Notes under the pieces: generated by a model
The model's input: the letters and a program-made list of their open reading frames with translations, nothing else
Database searches by the model: none
What the model was told of the DNA's origin: nothing
Origin: Flavobacteriaceae bacterium
Lineage (GTDB): Bacteria > Bacteroidota > Bacteroidia > Flavobacteriales > Flavobacteriaceae
Length of the DNA stretch: 64,000 bases
NCBI GenBank assembly: GCA_018608625.1
Contig: JABAZC010000040.1
Location: 1-64,000, forward strand
Direction of reading: 5' to 3'
Translations under genes and position numbers: made by a program
In this document: piece by piece, positions 18,201-27,220 of the stretch
How the letters are laid out: each line of letters starts with the position of its first letter
Numbering within the stretch: the stretch's first letter is position 1

Positions 18201-19892
18201 ATGCAACAATCGCCTATTCTTATAATTAAAAACCTTCATGTCGCTTTTAAAACAGAAAGTGGATTAAATGAAGTCCTTTGCGGGATATCATACAATCTAT
18301 ATTCGGATGAAATTCTTGGAATCGTTGGCGAATCAGGGAGTGGGAAATCGGTAGCATCTCTGGCTATTATGGGGCTATTACCCCTAAAAAGTGGAGTTAC
18401 TACTTTAGGGGAAGTTATGTTTAATGCTGAAAACCTAATAGACTGTTCTCAAAAACAGTTAGAGTCAATTCGTGGGAAAAAAATAGCCATGATCTTTCAA
18501 GAGCCGATGAGTGCTCTAAATCCATCCATTTGCTGTGGAAAACAAGTTCAAGAAATCTTACTTCAACACACAAACATCACAACAAAGGAGGCAAATAAAG
18601 AGGTGGTTCGTTTATTTAATGCTGTTAAATTACCGGAACCCAAAAAAACATACAAAAAGTACCCACATGAAATTTCTGGGGGTCAACTACAACGCGTCAT
18701 GATCGCAATGGCTATTGCTTGTAAGCCAGAAATTCTAATCGCTGACGAACCAACAACAGCTTTAGATGTTACTGTTCAAAAAGAGATTATAGCACTATTA
18801 AAAACGCTTCAAAAAGAATTTAAAATGAGTGTTATCTTTATTAGCCATGACCTAGCGTTGGTTTCAGAAATTGCTGATCGGGTTTTGGTTATGTACAAAG
18901 GGGCTATCGTAGAAAAAGGAGATACAAAATCAGTGTTTAAAAACCCTCAAAAAGAATATACAAAAGCGCTTATTGGTGCTCGGCCTAGGCTTAAAAGTCG
19001 TTTAAAAAAACTCCCTACAATTAGTGACTTTTTATCAGGAATAATTCCCAAAGCACTTATTACAAAAACAGCTAGAAAGGAAAAACATAAAAATATTTAT
19101 AGCAGTGCTCCTTTACTAGAAGTGATCAACCTTGAAAAAACATACTATTCTAAAGCCTCGTTCTTTGGAATAAAAACAGCACTTAAGGCAGTAGACAACG
19201 TTAGTTTTAAAGTCTATTCTGGCGAAACACTAGGGCTTGTGGGGGAGTCTGGTTGTGGCAAATCTACCCTTGGGAAAGCTATTTTACAACTCGATAAAGC
19301 AACTGCAGGCACTCTAAAATACAAAGGGGATGACGTTACAAACCTTTCTAAAAAAGCGTTGCGAACTTTACGAAAAGAAATTCAAATTATTTTCCAAGAC
19401 CCCTATGCCTCGCTGAACCCTCGGCTCACGGTTGGAATGGCGATTATGGAACCCATGAAAGTACATGGGTTATTTAGTTCTGATAACGAACGAAAAGCGA
19501 GGACCATTGAAATTTTAGAGAAAGTCGGGTTAGAAGCAGCTCATTTTGATCGCTATCCTCATGAGTTTTCGGGTGGACAACGGCAACGAATAGGCATTGC
19601 TAGAACCATTGCTGTTCAACCACAATTAATTATCTGTGACGAATCGGTATCTGCCTTAGATATTTCTGTACAAGCACAAGTGCTTAATTTATTGAACACG
19701 CTAAAGGAGGATTATGGGTTTACCTATATTTTTATATCCCATGATTTGTCGGTGGTAAAGTTTATGTCTGATCAATTAATGGTCATGAATAAAGGCAAAA
19801 TAGAGGAAATTGGCGAAGCTGATTCTATTTATGAGTCCCCGCAAAAAGAGTATACTAAAACATTAATTGAGGCAATCCCTAAAGGACTTTAA
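18201..19892 (+). CDS. ABC transporter protein with two fused ATPase domains (oligopeptide/nickel type)
   Basis: A 563-residue cytoplasmic protein with two complete nucleotide-binding domains (about 7-260 and 305-560). The first has Walker A GESGSGKS (43-50), signature SGGQLQRVMIA and Walker B ILIADEPTTALDV; the second has GESGCGKS, SGGQRQRIGIA and LIICDESVSALDI. The architecture corresponds to DppD-DppF or YejF/GsiA-type ATPases that drive import of peptides or similar solutes. No permease or solute-binding protein gene lies beside it; in Flavobacteriia the partner genes can be elsewhere. A 155-bp gap upstream separates it from the serine hydrolase gene, and I saw no clear promoter there. 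Confidence 0.93.
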   Translation: MQQSPILIIKNLHVAFKTESGLNEVLCGISYNLYSDEILGIVGESGSGKSVASLAIMGLLPLKSGVTTLGEVMFNAENLIDCSQKQLESIRGKKIAMIFQEPMSALNPSICCGKQVQEILLQHTNITTKEANKEVVRLFNAVKLPEPKKTYKKYPHEISGGQLQRVMIAMAIACKPEILIADEPTTALDVTVQKEIIALLKTLQKEFKMSVIFISHDLALVSEIADRVLVMYKGAIVEKGDTKSVFKNPQKEYTKALIGARPRLKSRLKKLPTISDFLSGIIPKALITKTARKEKHKNIYSSAPLLEVINLEKTYYSKASFFGIKTALKAVDNVSFKVYSGETLGLVGESGCGKSTLGKAILQLDKATAGTLKYKGDDVTNLSKKALRTLRKEIQIIFQDPYASLNPRLTVGMAIMEPMKVHGLFSSDNERKARTIEILEKVGLEAAHFDRYPHEFSGGQRQRIGIARTIAVQPQLIICDESVSALDISVQAQVLNLLNTLKEDYGFTYIFISHDLSVVKFMSDQLMVMNKGKIEEIGEADSIYESPQKEYTKTLIEAIPKGL

Positions 19893-19911
19893 GATTTTTA
19901 AAAGAACAATA

Positions 19912-20349
19912 ATGACATCAATTAAATTTAAGAGTAAAAAAGACGTCTTTTTCCAGGCTTTAATTCTTGGAATCGTAGGGGGTTGTATTAGCCTTATTGT
20001 GTCTGTGGGATTAGCTACGGGGCTTGATAAATCGAGTTACGTAACTATAAGTTTGTTGCTATTGGTTAGTGCATTCCTACTGTGGAGTTATTATGGCACT
20101 TACTATGAACTCACTCAAAAGCAAATAAAATATAACTGCGGGCCCATTAAAGGAAAGATTGAGATTAAAGAAGTCCGAGGAGTTGTTAAAGGGAAAACAC
20201 TTTGGGTCGGCTTAAAACCAGCTACAGCCAGAAAAGGTTTAATTATAAAATACGGAAAGTTTGATGAAATTTATATTAGTCCTCAAACAAATGATGAGTT
20301 TATAAATCGGCTTTTGGAGCTAAATGATGCTATAAAAATAACGAGTTAG
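19912..20349 (+). CDS. Small membrane protein with bacterial PH-like domain
   Basis: A 145-residue protein with two membrane helices (about 16-38 and 42-65) followed by a compact beta-rich region (YELTQKQIKYNCGPIKGKIE to LLELND) that resembles bacterial PH domains, as in YdbS/YdbT-like proteins. The start at 19912 (MTSIKFKSKK) is preferred; an upstream in-frame ATG at 19867 would overlap the ABC gene by 26 bp. It follows the ABC gene by 19 bp and may share its transcript. Function is unknown. Confidence 0.72.
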   Translation: MTSIKFKSKKDVFFQALILGIVGGCISLIVSVGLATGLDKSSYVTISLLLLVSAFLLWSYYGTYYELTQKQIKYNCGPIKGKIEIKEVRGVVKGKTLWVGLKPATARKGLIIKYGKFDEIYISPQTNDEFINRLLELNDAIKITS

Positions 20350-20373
20350 TCCAAAGTAAACTTGTAGCAAACA

Positions 20374-21027
20374 CTAAAACTCCATTTCAGGCGCCTCTCC
20401 ATCCACAATAAGATGGCCTTCAGTCGCATTTTGAATCGTTTCAACAGAAACCCCTGGCGCGCGCTCTAAAAGCTTAAAGCCTTGGCTGGTAACTTCCAAA
20501 ACAGCTAAGTTAGTAACCACTTTTTTGACACAACCAACCCCTGTAAGAGGAAGCGAGCAGCGTTTTAGAAGTTTAGAATCTCCTTTTTTATTGGTATGCA
20601 TCATCGCGACTATAATGTTTTCTGCACTGGCTACTAAATCCATAGCTCCACCCATCCCTTTAACCATATAGCCAGGGATTTTCCAGTTGGCTATGTCTCC
20701 GTTGTCTGAAACCTCCATAGCGCCTAAGATCGTAAGGTTTACATGCTTGCCGCGAATCATAGAGAAACTAGTAGCAGAGTCAAAAAAACTAGCCCCTTCA
20801 AGCGTGGTGATGGTTTGTTTTCCTGCGTTGATAAGGTCTGCATCTTCTTCGCCTTCAAAAGGAAATGGACCCATGCCCAAAACGCCATTTTCACTTTGAA
20901 ATTCGACTTCAATATCCTCACGAACGTAGTTTGCTACCAGCGTAGGGATTCCAATACCTAAATTGACATAGTATCCGTTTTTAACTTCTTTAGCGATTCG
21001 CTTTGCAATTCCAATTTTGTCTAGCAT
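20374..21027 (-). CDS. scoB: 3-oxoacid CoA-transferase subunit B
   Basis: Catalytic subunit of a two-subunit family I CoA-transferase that moves CoA between succinyl-CoA (or another donor) and a 3-oxoacid such as acetoacetate. The 217-residue protein has the nucleophilic glutamate E46 in QSENGVLGMGPFP, GGAMDLVA and the C-terminal CVKKVVTNLAVLEVT. It follows the subunit A gene by 2 bp on the same strand. The exact acid substrate is inferred from family similarity only. Confidence 0.93.
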   Translation of the reverse strand: MLDKIGIAKRIAKEVKNGYYVNLGIGIPTLVANYVREDIEVEFQSENGVLGMGPFPFEGEEDADLINAGKQTITTLEGASFFDSATSFSMIRGKHVNLTILGAMEVSDNGDIANWKIPGYMVKGMGGAMDLVASAENIIVAMMHTNKKGDSKLLKRCSLPLTGVGCVKKVVTNLAVLEVTSQGFKLLERAPGVSVETIQNATEGHLIVDGEAPEMEF

Positions 21028-21029
21028 GA

Positions 21030-21731
21030 TTATGTTTTTTGTCTAACGGTTCGTTTTTCAATTCGCTTTTCATAGCCATTTCCTTCAAAAATTCGTTGAA
21101 CAAATATTCCAGGAATATGAATTTGGTTAGGATTAAGTGAACCGACAGGGACTAATTCTTCGACCTCAGCAACCGTAATCGTAGCACCACCACACATATT
21201 TGGGTTAAAGTTTCTAGCAGTCGCCTTAAAAATTAAATTTCCAGCGGCATCTCCCTTCCAGGCTTTAACAAATGAAAAATCAGCTTTAAATGCCGTTTCT
21301 AAAACATACATTTTACCATCAAATTCCCGTGTTTCTTTGCCTTCGGCAACTTCAGTTCCATAACCTGCTGGTGTATAAATCGCTGGAAAGCCCGCTTGAG
21401 CAGCTCTGCAGCGCTCAGCTAAAGTACCTTGAGGGATTAACTCAACTTCTAATTCTCCCGAAAGCATTTGTCGTTCAAACTCATCGTTTTCTCCCACATA
21501 AGAGGATATCATTTTTTTTATTTGATGCTTTTGTAACAATAATCCAAGTCCAAAATCATCAACCCCTGCATTGTTAGAGATGCAGGTGAGATCTTTAATG
21601 TCCATATCAACAATTTCTGAAATGGCATTTTCAGGGATTCCACAAAGTCCAAACCCCCCCAGCATGAGGGTCATTCCGCCGGACAATCCCTTAAGAGCCT
21701 CTTTTACATTAGCTACCTGTTTGTTAATCAT
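21030..21731 (-). CDS. scoA: 3-oxoacid CoA-transferase subunit A
   Basis: A 233-residue partner of the adjacent subunit B. It has the glycine-rich CoA-binding segment [13 protein letters not shown] near the N-terminus, [17 protein letters not shown], and [18 protein letters not shown], typical of family I alpha subunits. It forms a two-gene unit with scoB. The upstream gap (21732-21786) has an AT-rich stretch but no exact -7 match. Confidence 0.93.
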   Translation of the reverse strand: MINKQVANVKEALKGLSGGMTLMLGGFGLCGIPENAISEIVDMDIKDLTCISNNAGVDDFGLGLLLQKHQIKKMISSYVGENDEFERQMLSGELEVELIPQGTLAERCRAAQAGFPAIYTPAGYGTEVAEGKETREFDGKMYVLETAFKADFSFVKAWKGDAAGNLIFKATARNFNPNMCGGATITVAEVEELVPVGSLNPNQIHIPGIFVQRIFEGNGYEKRIEKRTVRQKT

Positions 21732-21786
21732 TATTTTAGTTTAGGATTAAAAAATACAAAAAAAAATTAGTAAGAAGCTGATTTTT

Positions 21787-24126
21787 CTAGAAATCAATAT
21801 CTGGTGTAGTCGTTGTATTTACTTGAGGTATTATTTCACCATCTTCGTTTTTGGGTTCACAATCAACTTCTATTGAAAGTTCTTCAGGGGCTACGAACTC
21901 GTCTTTAGAAATGTTTAAGCCCTCAACTTCATAACAACTACGCATATAGTTTGCCCATATTGGAAGTGCCATAGAGGCGCCTTGCCCATAAGTGATTGTT
22001 TTAAAATGAGTGGATCGGTCCTCACCTCCAACCCAAACACCTGTGACTAAATTAGGAACCATTCCCATGAACCAACCATCGCTTTGATTTTGGGTAGTGC
22101 CTGTTTTCCCTGCTATTGGATTTGTAAATTCGTAGGGATAGCCTGTAACAATTTCTTTATAAACAATTTGATCTTTAGCAGCGCTATGTCGCAAGCGTTG
22201 ACCTGAGCCGAACTGGGTAACACCCTCCATAAGCTTAACTGTTACATAAGCAACTTCTTCGCTCAATACATCCTTTGTCTTTGGTGAATGCTGAAATAAT
22301 ATAGTCCCATTTTTATCTTCAATATGGGTAACCATTACAGGTTTTGTATACACGCCTTGGTTTGCAAATGTAGAATAGGCTGCTACCATTTCATAAACAC
22401 TTAGGTCTGGAGTCCCTAATGCTATTGATGGTACCGCCGGGATTTGTTGCTCAACACCCAAGCTGTTCGCCAAATTAATCACAGGTTGTGGCCCAATTTC
22501 ATTCATAAGTCGAGCAGTAATTGTATTTCTAGAATTAGCTAGCGCTGATTTCAAAGTTTCAAAACCTCCATAGTTACCTCCAGAATTCTTTGGCGACCAA
22601 GGCTTCATGTTTCCATGTTTGAGCGCTTCAATTGTAATTTGAGATTTTGGAAATGTATCGCAAGGGGATAAGTGAAGCTGGTCAATCGCTGCTGCGTATA
22701 CAAAAGGTTTAAAAGTGGAGCCTACTTGGCGCTTCCCTTGTTTCACCATATCGTACTGGAAGTGCTTGTAGTTGACGCCTCCTACCCATGCTTTTACATG
22801 GCCTGTTTGTGGCTCCATGGACATCATTCCAGCTCTTAAAAACGATTTGTAATATCGCATAGAATCTAAAGGTGTCATTACGGTATCTATTTCATTATTT
22901 TTTGCAGTCCAAGAAAATATTTTCATCGATACAGGCTTTTTAAAAGACTTAATAATCTCCTTGTTTGATTTTTTTAGGTCATACTTCATTTTACGCCAAC
23001 GCTCTGAGCGCCTCATGCTCGAATTTAGCAAAGAAGCCACCTCTTCAGGCTCTAGATCTAAAAAAGGAGTTGTGGAATTTCTTCTCGCAGTATTTTGAAC
23101 AAAAAACTCAGCTTGTAAGTTACTCATGTGGGTTTTTGTTGCAACCTCGGCAAAGGTTTGCATGCGCGAATCTATGGTTGTATGGATTTTTAAGCCATCT
23201 TTGTAAATGTTATACTTATCGCCGTTTGGATTTCTATTCAATGGATTATTAACCCATTGTTTCATAAAGCCCCGTAAGTATGATCTGAAATATGTTGCAA
23301 TTCCTTCACGATGGGATTCTGGAGAATAATTAAGCCCTAGAGGTTGCTTTTGTAGAGAGTCTTTTAGGGCCTCTTTAATGTATCCATATTTAGCCATTTG
23401 GCCTAAAACTACATTTCGGCGATTCTTTGTACCTATTGGATTTCGCTTAGGGCGTGGATTATAAAGCGATGAGTTTTTAAACATTCCCACTAACATAGCA
23501 GACTCATTAATGCTTAAATATTTCGGCTCTTTCCCGAAATAAATTCTAGACGCAGAACGAATCCCATCTGCAAAATTATTAAAGTCATAAATATTAAAAT
23601 ATTGTGCTATAATTTCTTCTTTTGTATACTGCCTTTCTAATCGAGTTGCAATCACCCATTCTTTTATTTTTTGAGTTAGCCTCCCCATTGTATTTCGCGA
23701 CCCTTCTCCATGAAAAAGTTGCTTAGCTAGTTGTTGAGAGATTGTGCTGGCACCACCTCCTTTCCCTAATTTAATAAAAGCACGGAGGGTTCCTCTCACA
23801 TCAATACCTGCATGTTCAAAATAACGCACATCTTCGGTTGCTATGAGTGCATCTACAAGGTGTTTGGGTAAATCACTAAATGCGACTGGCGTTCTATTGT
23901 CCTCAAAATAAAACTTACCAAGTGTCTTCCCGTCTGAAGAAATGATTTCAGTCGCTAAATTAGTCCGTGGGTTTTCAAGCGCTGTATGGTCTGGCATTTC
24001 ACCAAAAACCCCTAATGACGCCAATAAAAAAACAGAAATACCACTTAAAATCAGTGCTAAAAACATCACCCAAAACCAACGGATTGTTTTTGAAAAATTA
24101 GCAGATATTTTCTTTCTTTTTACCAT
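21787..24126 (-). CDS. Bifunctional penicillin-binding protein 1A (glycosyltransferase/transpeptidase)
   Basis: Polymerises and crosslinks peptidoglycan in the periplasm. The 779-residue protein has one N-terminal membrane anchor (about 14-37), a family 51 glycosyltransferase domain with the catalytic Glu in ATEDVRYFEHAGID and GGASTISQQLAKQLF, and a transpeptidase domain with SxxK in GSTFKPF, SxN in SRNTI, and KTGTT. The C-terminus carries an acidic and Thr-rich tail after EELSIEVDCEP. It follows gldH by 9 bp in the unit ricT-gldH-PBP1A, an order I recall as common in Flavobacteriia. Confidence 0.96.
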   Translation of the reverse strand: MVKRKKISANFSKTIRWFWVMFLALILSGISVFLLASLGVFGEMPDHTALENPRTNLATEIISSDGKTLGKFYFEDNRTPVAFSDLPKHLVDALIATEDVRYFEHAGIDVRGTLRAFIKLGKGGGASTISQQLAKQLFHGEGSRNTMGRLTQKIKEWVIATRLERQYTKEEIIAQYFNIYDFNNFADGIRSASRIYFGKEPKYLSINESAMLVGMFKNSSLYNPRPKRNPIGTKNRRNVVLGQMAKYGYIKEALKDSLQKQPLGLNYSPESHREGIATYFRSYLRGFMKQWVNNPLNRNPNGDKYNIYKDGLKIHTTIDSRMQTFAEVATKTHMSNLQAEFFVQNTARRNSTTPFLDLEPEEVASLLNSSMRRSERWRKMKYDLKKSNKEIIKSFKKPVSMKIFSWTAKNNEIDTVMTPLDSMRYYKSFLRAGMMSMEPQTGHVKAWVGGVNYKHFQYDMVKQGKRQVGSTFKPFVYAAAIDQLHLSPCDTFPKSQITIEALKHGNMKPWSPKNSGGNYGGFETLKSALANSRNTITARLMNEIGPQPVINLANSLGVEQQIPAVPSIALGTPDLSVYEMVAAYSTFANQGVYTKPVMVTHIEDKNGTILFQHSPKTKDVLSEEVAYVTVKLMEGVTQFGSGQRLRHSAAKDQIVYKEIVTGYPYEFTNPIAGKTGTTQNQSDGWFMGMVPNLVTGVWVGGEDRSTHFKTITYGQGASMALPIWANYMRSCYEVEGLNISKDEFVAPEELSIEVDCEPKNEDGEIIPQVNTTTTPDIDF

Positions 24127-24135
24127 GATAACAGC

Positions 24136-24633
24136 TTATTTATTAAATGGCTCAACACTAAAACCTACATCAATAATTCCATCAAGTATCGCTATTCCTT
24201 TAGGGTTCTCGCGAAGTCGCATGGCTTGTTGTATATGGACTTTATAAGTGCCTTCTTCGGAAAATACAAATGAGGCATCTACTCCTTTAAACCGAAGCTT
24301 ATGTTCTTTGACAGACGTAAATCCAGATCCTAAAAGCTCTCCACTTGGTTTGGCCATTATATATTCTAAAGTGTCTTTTGTAACCTTTCCGTGCGGGTAG
24401 TTTAATTCTACTACTAAAAATATATTACTAAACTTATAATCGGTTGTTGTTCTTAATTTAACAAAAAGACTGTAAGAATTAAGGCTGTCTGGGGCCGCAA
24501 ATTCATAGCTAACTGTTTCTTGCCTGTCCCAGCCACTAGAGACAGATGTATAACGGTCGAATAACTTATTTTGCTGACATGAAAATGCTACAGAGGCAAA
24601 AACAATTACACAAAAGACTAGTTTACTTTGCAT
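24136..24633 (-). CDS. gldH: Gliding motility lipoprotein GldH
   Basis: GldH is one of the lipoproteins needed for flavobacterial gliding, associated with the type IX secretion machinery. The 165-residue protein begins MQSKLVFCVIVFASVAFSCQ, with a lipobox ending at C19, followed by a beta-rich domain (SYSLFVKLRTTTDYKFSN, VVELNYPHGKVTKDTLEY). The start at 24633 gives a proper lipoprotein signal; the longer frame begins inside the ricT tail. It overlaps the ricT 3' end by 11 bp and lies 9 bp before the PBP1A gene. Confidence 0.9.
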   Translation of the reverse strand: MQSKLVFCVIVFASVAFSCQQNKLFDRYTSVSSGWDRQETVSYEFAAPDSLNSYSLFVKLRTTTDYKFSNIFLVVELNYPHGKVTKDTLEYIMAKPSGELLGSGFTSVKEHKLRFKGVDASFVFSEEGTYKVHIQQAMRLRENPKGIAILDGIIDVGFSVEPFNK

Positions 24634-25813
24634 TGTTGTTCTGGGGTCTAGGTTTTTTGGGGTTGTTCTGGTTTCTATTTGTGTTTTTACGGCGATTATT
24701 TTTTCGCCGGTTGTTGTTCTTTGGTTTGTCAAATCGGGTTAAACTATCCTGACCTACTACATTTTCAAAATCAACTTTAGCCTCTTCAATTAGTTCAGAC
24801 GCATAATCTTCTAGGCTTTCAACTTTTTCTCTTTTGGCATTTGCAGCAATAATTTCATTGGCTTGAGTGGTAGTAAGTTTATGCCAGTTCATCCACTCCC
24901 CTTCATAGGCATACCACATATGCCCTTTAAAAATATCTGTCTTTTGGCATACGGCAGTCCCTTTTTCGGTTCTTAATTTGACTTCAGTTTTCGGAAATGC
25001 CTTTAAAGCATCTAAATAAGAGTCTAGCTCATAGTTTAAACAACATTTTAATTTCCCGCATTGGCCTGCTAACTTCAAAGGGTTTAATGATAATTGTTGG
25101 TATCTCGCAGCAGAGGTGCTTACAGACCTAAAGTCCGTAAGCCATGTAGAACAACAGAGCTCACGCCCACAAGAGCCAATTCCTCCCAACCTTGCAGCCT
25201 CTTGCCGCAAGCCAACTTGCTTCATTTCAATTCGAGTTCTGAACTCCCTTGCGAATAATTTAATCAACTCTCTAAAATCGACCCGTTCATCTGCCGTGTA
25301 ATAAAAAGTTGCTTTACTTGCATCTCCCTGAAATTCAATATCAGATATTTTCATTTTGAGCCTTAAGTCAATTGCAAATTGCCTTGCCTTCACTTTCATT
25401 GGCTCTTCTTTTTCTCTAGCCTCTACCCATATATCAATGTCTCTTTGCGAGGCTTTTCTGTAAATTTTAAAAACTTCTTCTGGGGTTTCCGATATTTTTT
25501 TACGCTTCATCTGAACCTTAACCAATTCTCCGCTAAGCGTTACCATGCCGATATCATGACCTGAAGCCGCTTGGGTTGCAACTATATCTCCTATGCTTAA
25601 TGTAAGGTTTTCGAGATTTTTGTAATATACTTTTCTACCATTTTTGAAACGAATCTCGACCCAGTTAAACGGGGTTACACCATTTGGAAGTGTCATATTA
25701 GAAAGCCAGTCAAAAACAGTGAGTTTATTACAACTATCTGTGCCACATGTACCATTGTTTTTACAGCCTTTAGGCTGTCCATCTTTTCCTGTTGAGCAAC
25801 TTGTACACCCCAT
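24623..25813 (-). CDS. ricT: PSP1-domain protein, RicT/YaaT family
   Basis: A 396-residue cytoplasmic protein. The N-terminus is Cys-rich (C3, C6, C17, C23, C28), the middle (about 120-310) is a PSP1/RicT domain with GGIGSCGRELCCSTWL and AGQCGKLKCCLNYEL, and the last ~35 residues are very rich in Asn, Arg, Lys and Pro. In Bacillus RicT works with RicA and RicF in a complex that carries Fe-S clusters and affects RNase Y; the cysteines here fit a metal or cluster site. No RicA/RicF partner is nearby. The low-complexity tail, rather than the domain, overlaps the gldH start. Confidence 0.88.
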   Translation of the reverse strand: MGCTSCSTGKDGQPKGCKNNGTCGTDSCNKLTVFDWLSNMTLPNGVTPFNWVEIRFKNGRKVYYKNLENLTLSIGDIVATQAASGHDIGMVTLSGELVKVQMKRKKISETPEEVFKIYRKASQRDIDIWVEAREKEEPMKVKARQFAIDLRLKMKISDIEFQGDASKATFYYTADERVDFRELIKLFAREFRTRIEMKQVGLRQEAARLGGIGSCGRELCCSTWLTDFRSVSTSAARYQQLSLNPLKLAGQCGKLKCCLNYELDSYLDALKAFPKTEVKLRTEKGTAVCQKTDIFKGHMWYAYEGEWMNWHKLTTTQANEIIAANAKREKVESLEDYASELIEEAKVDFENVVGQDSLTRFDKPKNNNRRKNNRRKNTNRNQNNPKKPRPQNNNAK

Positions 25814-25829
25814 AATCTATATATATTGA

Positions 25830-25857
25830 ATTTGTCAATGCCAATGACATTACAAAT
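25830..25857. other. Intergenic inverted repeat upstream of ricT
   Basis: ATTTGT-AATG and its complement CATT-ACAAAT form a 10-bp stem with one bulged base and a 7-nt loop, just 5' of the ricT start. It has no T run, so it is not a standard terminator. It could be an operator or a leader hairpin. Its function is not known. Confidence 0.4.
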
Positions 25858-25971
25858 GCGGATTAATCTTACGATCTAAAACGTAAATATAAGATTATTT
25901 AAGGACTTAAAAAACGTCTCAAACATGATTTTAGAACTAAAAAGCGGAGGAGATTCGCGGCTAAATAGGCC

Positions 25972-27039
25972 TTAAGGTTTCGATAGTGTCTCGAAAACAT
26001 TTCTCAGGTCTTTCTTGTGTGGCAGGTGGTCTGCACGTCCTTTTTTAAAAATATCATTGCTGTTGCCTTGTCCTTTTCGAAGTGATTTCTGAACTTCCGA
26101 CGGCAAACGATTGACCTCCATACAATTAGATGAACAACAGTTTTCCATTGTCTGTTTGCAGGGATCGCATTGAATAAAAAGCAAATGACAGGCATCATTG
26201 GCGCAGTTGACATGAATATCCGCTGGTTCGCCACATTGGTGGCAACTGGCAATCACATCTTCTGATATTTTTTCTGCACGACGCTGGTCAAAAACAAAGT
26301 TTTTTCCTATGAATTTATTTTCAATTCCTTCGGCCGCTACTTCTCTAGCATAATTAATAATTCCTCCCTCTAACTGATAGACATTCTTAAAGCCTTTGTG
26401 CTTGTAATAAGCACTTGCTTTTTCGCAACGGATTCCTCCAGTACAATACATAACTAACTTCTTTGTTTCTTTATGATCTTTGAGGTCCTCTTCAATTAAA
26501 TCTAAAGATTCCCGAAAGGTGTCAACGTCCGGGATGACCGCATTTTTAAAATGTCCTATTTCGCTTTCATAATGATTTCTCATGTCAACAACCACCGTGT
26601 TGTCATCCTCAATAAGCGAATTAAACTCGGATGCGTTTACGTGTGTTCCTATATCTGAAGAATCAAAAGTAGCATCGTTAAGGCCGTCTGAAACAATTTT
26701 GTCTCGAACTTTAACTTTCAGTTTCAAAAACGAAAATAAGTCATGTTCAACCGCGATATTAATACGGACATTTTTAAGGAAATCAATGGTATCTAGGTGC
26801 GATTTAAACGCGTCGAGATGATCTGCAGGTATGGAGAGCTGAGCATTGATTCCTTCATGAGCGACGTAAATCCGACCCAGAACATCAATGCGGTTCCAAA
26901 ACAGAAACAACTGATTCCTTAATGCTTCAGGGTTGGTAATTTTAAAATATTTGTAGAAAGAGATGGTTAAACGATCTTTGCCTGCCTGTTGAATAAGCGC
27001 CGCTCTTTCAGTATTGCTTAAGGTATTGTACAGTTGCAT
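25972..27039 (-). CDS. trhO: tRNA uridine-34 hydroxylase TrhO (rhodanese-domain protein)
   Basis: TrhO (YceA) adds the 5-hydroxyl to uridine at tRNA position 34 in an O2-dependent way. The 355-residue protein has an N-terminal ferredoxin-like region (RIYVAHEGINAQLSIP), a rhodanese domain with the active-site loop MYCTGGIRCEKASAYYKHKG and QLEGGIINYAREV, and a Cys-rich C-terminal part (CHQCGEPADIHVNC, CDPCKQTMENCCSSNC) that probably binds zinc. A -7 promoter element sits 37 nt upstream, so it can be read on its own or with ricT downstream. Confidence 0.94.
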   Translation of the reverse strand: MQLYNTLSNTERAALIQQAGKDRLTISFYKYFKITNPEALRNQLFLFWNRIDVLGRIYVAHEGINAQLSIPADHLDAFKSHLDTIDFLKNVRINIAVEHDLFSFLKLKVKVRDKIVSDGLNDATFDSSDIGTHVNASEFNSLIEDDNTVVVDMRNHYESEIGHFKNAVIPDVDTFRESLDLIEEDLKDHKETKKLVMYCTGGIRCEKASAYYKHKGFKNVYQLEGGIINYAREVAAEGIENKFIGKNFVFDQRRAEKISEDVIASCHQCGEPADIHVNCANDACHLLFIQCDPCKQTMENCCSSNCMEVNRLPSEVQKSLRKGQGNSNDIFKKGRADHLPHKKDLRNVFETLSKP

Positions 27040-27075
27040 GCTATACTTGTTTTTAAGTTAATAATGATTGAACGA

Positions 27076-27083
27076 CAAAGGTA
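27076..27083 (-). promoter_or_regulatory. Promoter -7 element for trhO
   Basis: TACCTTTG on the minus strand matches TAnnTTTG, 36 nt upstream of the trhO ATG. No good TTG is seen at the -33 distance. Confidence 0.55.
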
Positions 27084-27150
27084 CTAAATTTTGGAACATA
27101 CGCTGTAAAAGTGAATGAATAGCATTTTCAAAATAATACAAAAAGGTTCG

Positions 27151-27162
27151 TTAAAATTTTAA
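27151..27162. promoter_or_regulatory. Perfect AT palindrome upstream of recA
   Basis: TTAAAATTTTAA is a 12-bp perfect palindrome about 59 nt before the recA start. Palindromes of pure A/T occur by chance in such DNA, so a regulatory role is only possible. Confidence 0.25.
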
Positions 27163-27220
27163 AACTTTACAAAAGATATCTTATTTTAGCAAGAAGTATG
27201 AATTAGATACACAAAGACTT

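Noticed and set aside
24634-24732. Longer GldH reading frame
   Set aside because: The extension would place the lipoprotein signal in the middle of the protein; the start at 24633 gives a correct lipobox.
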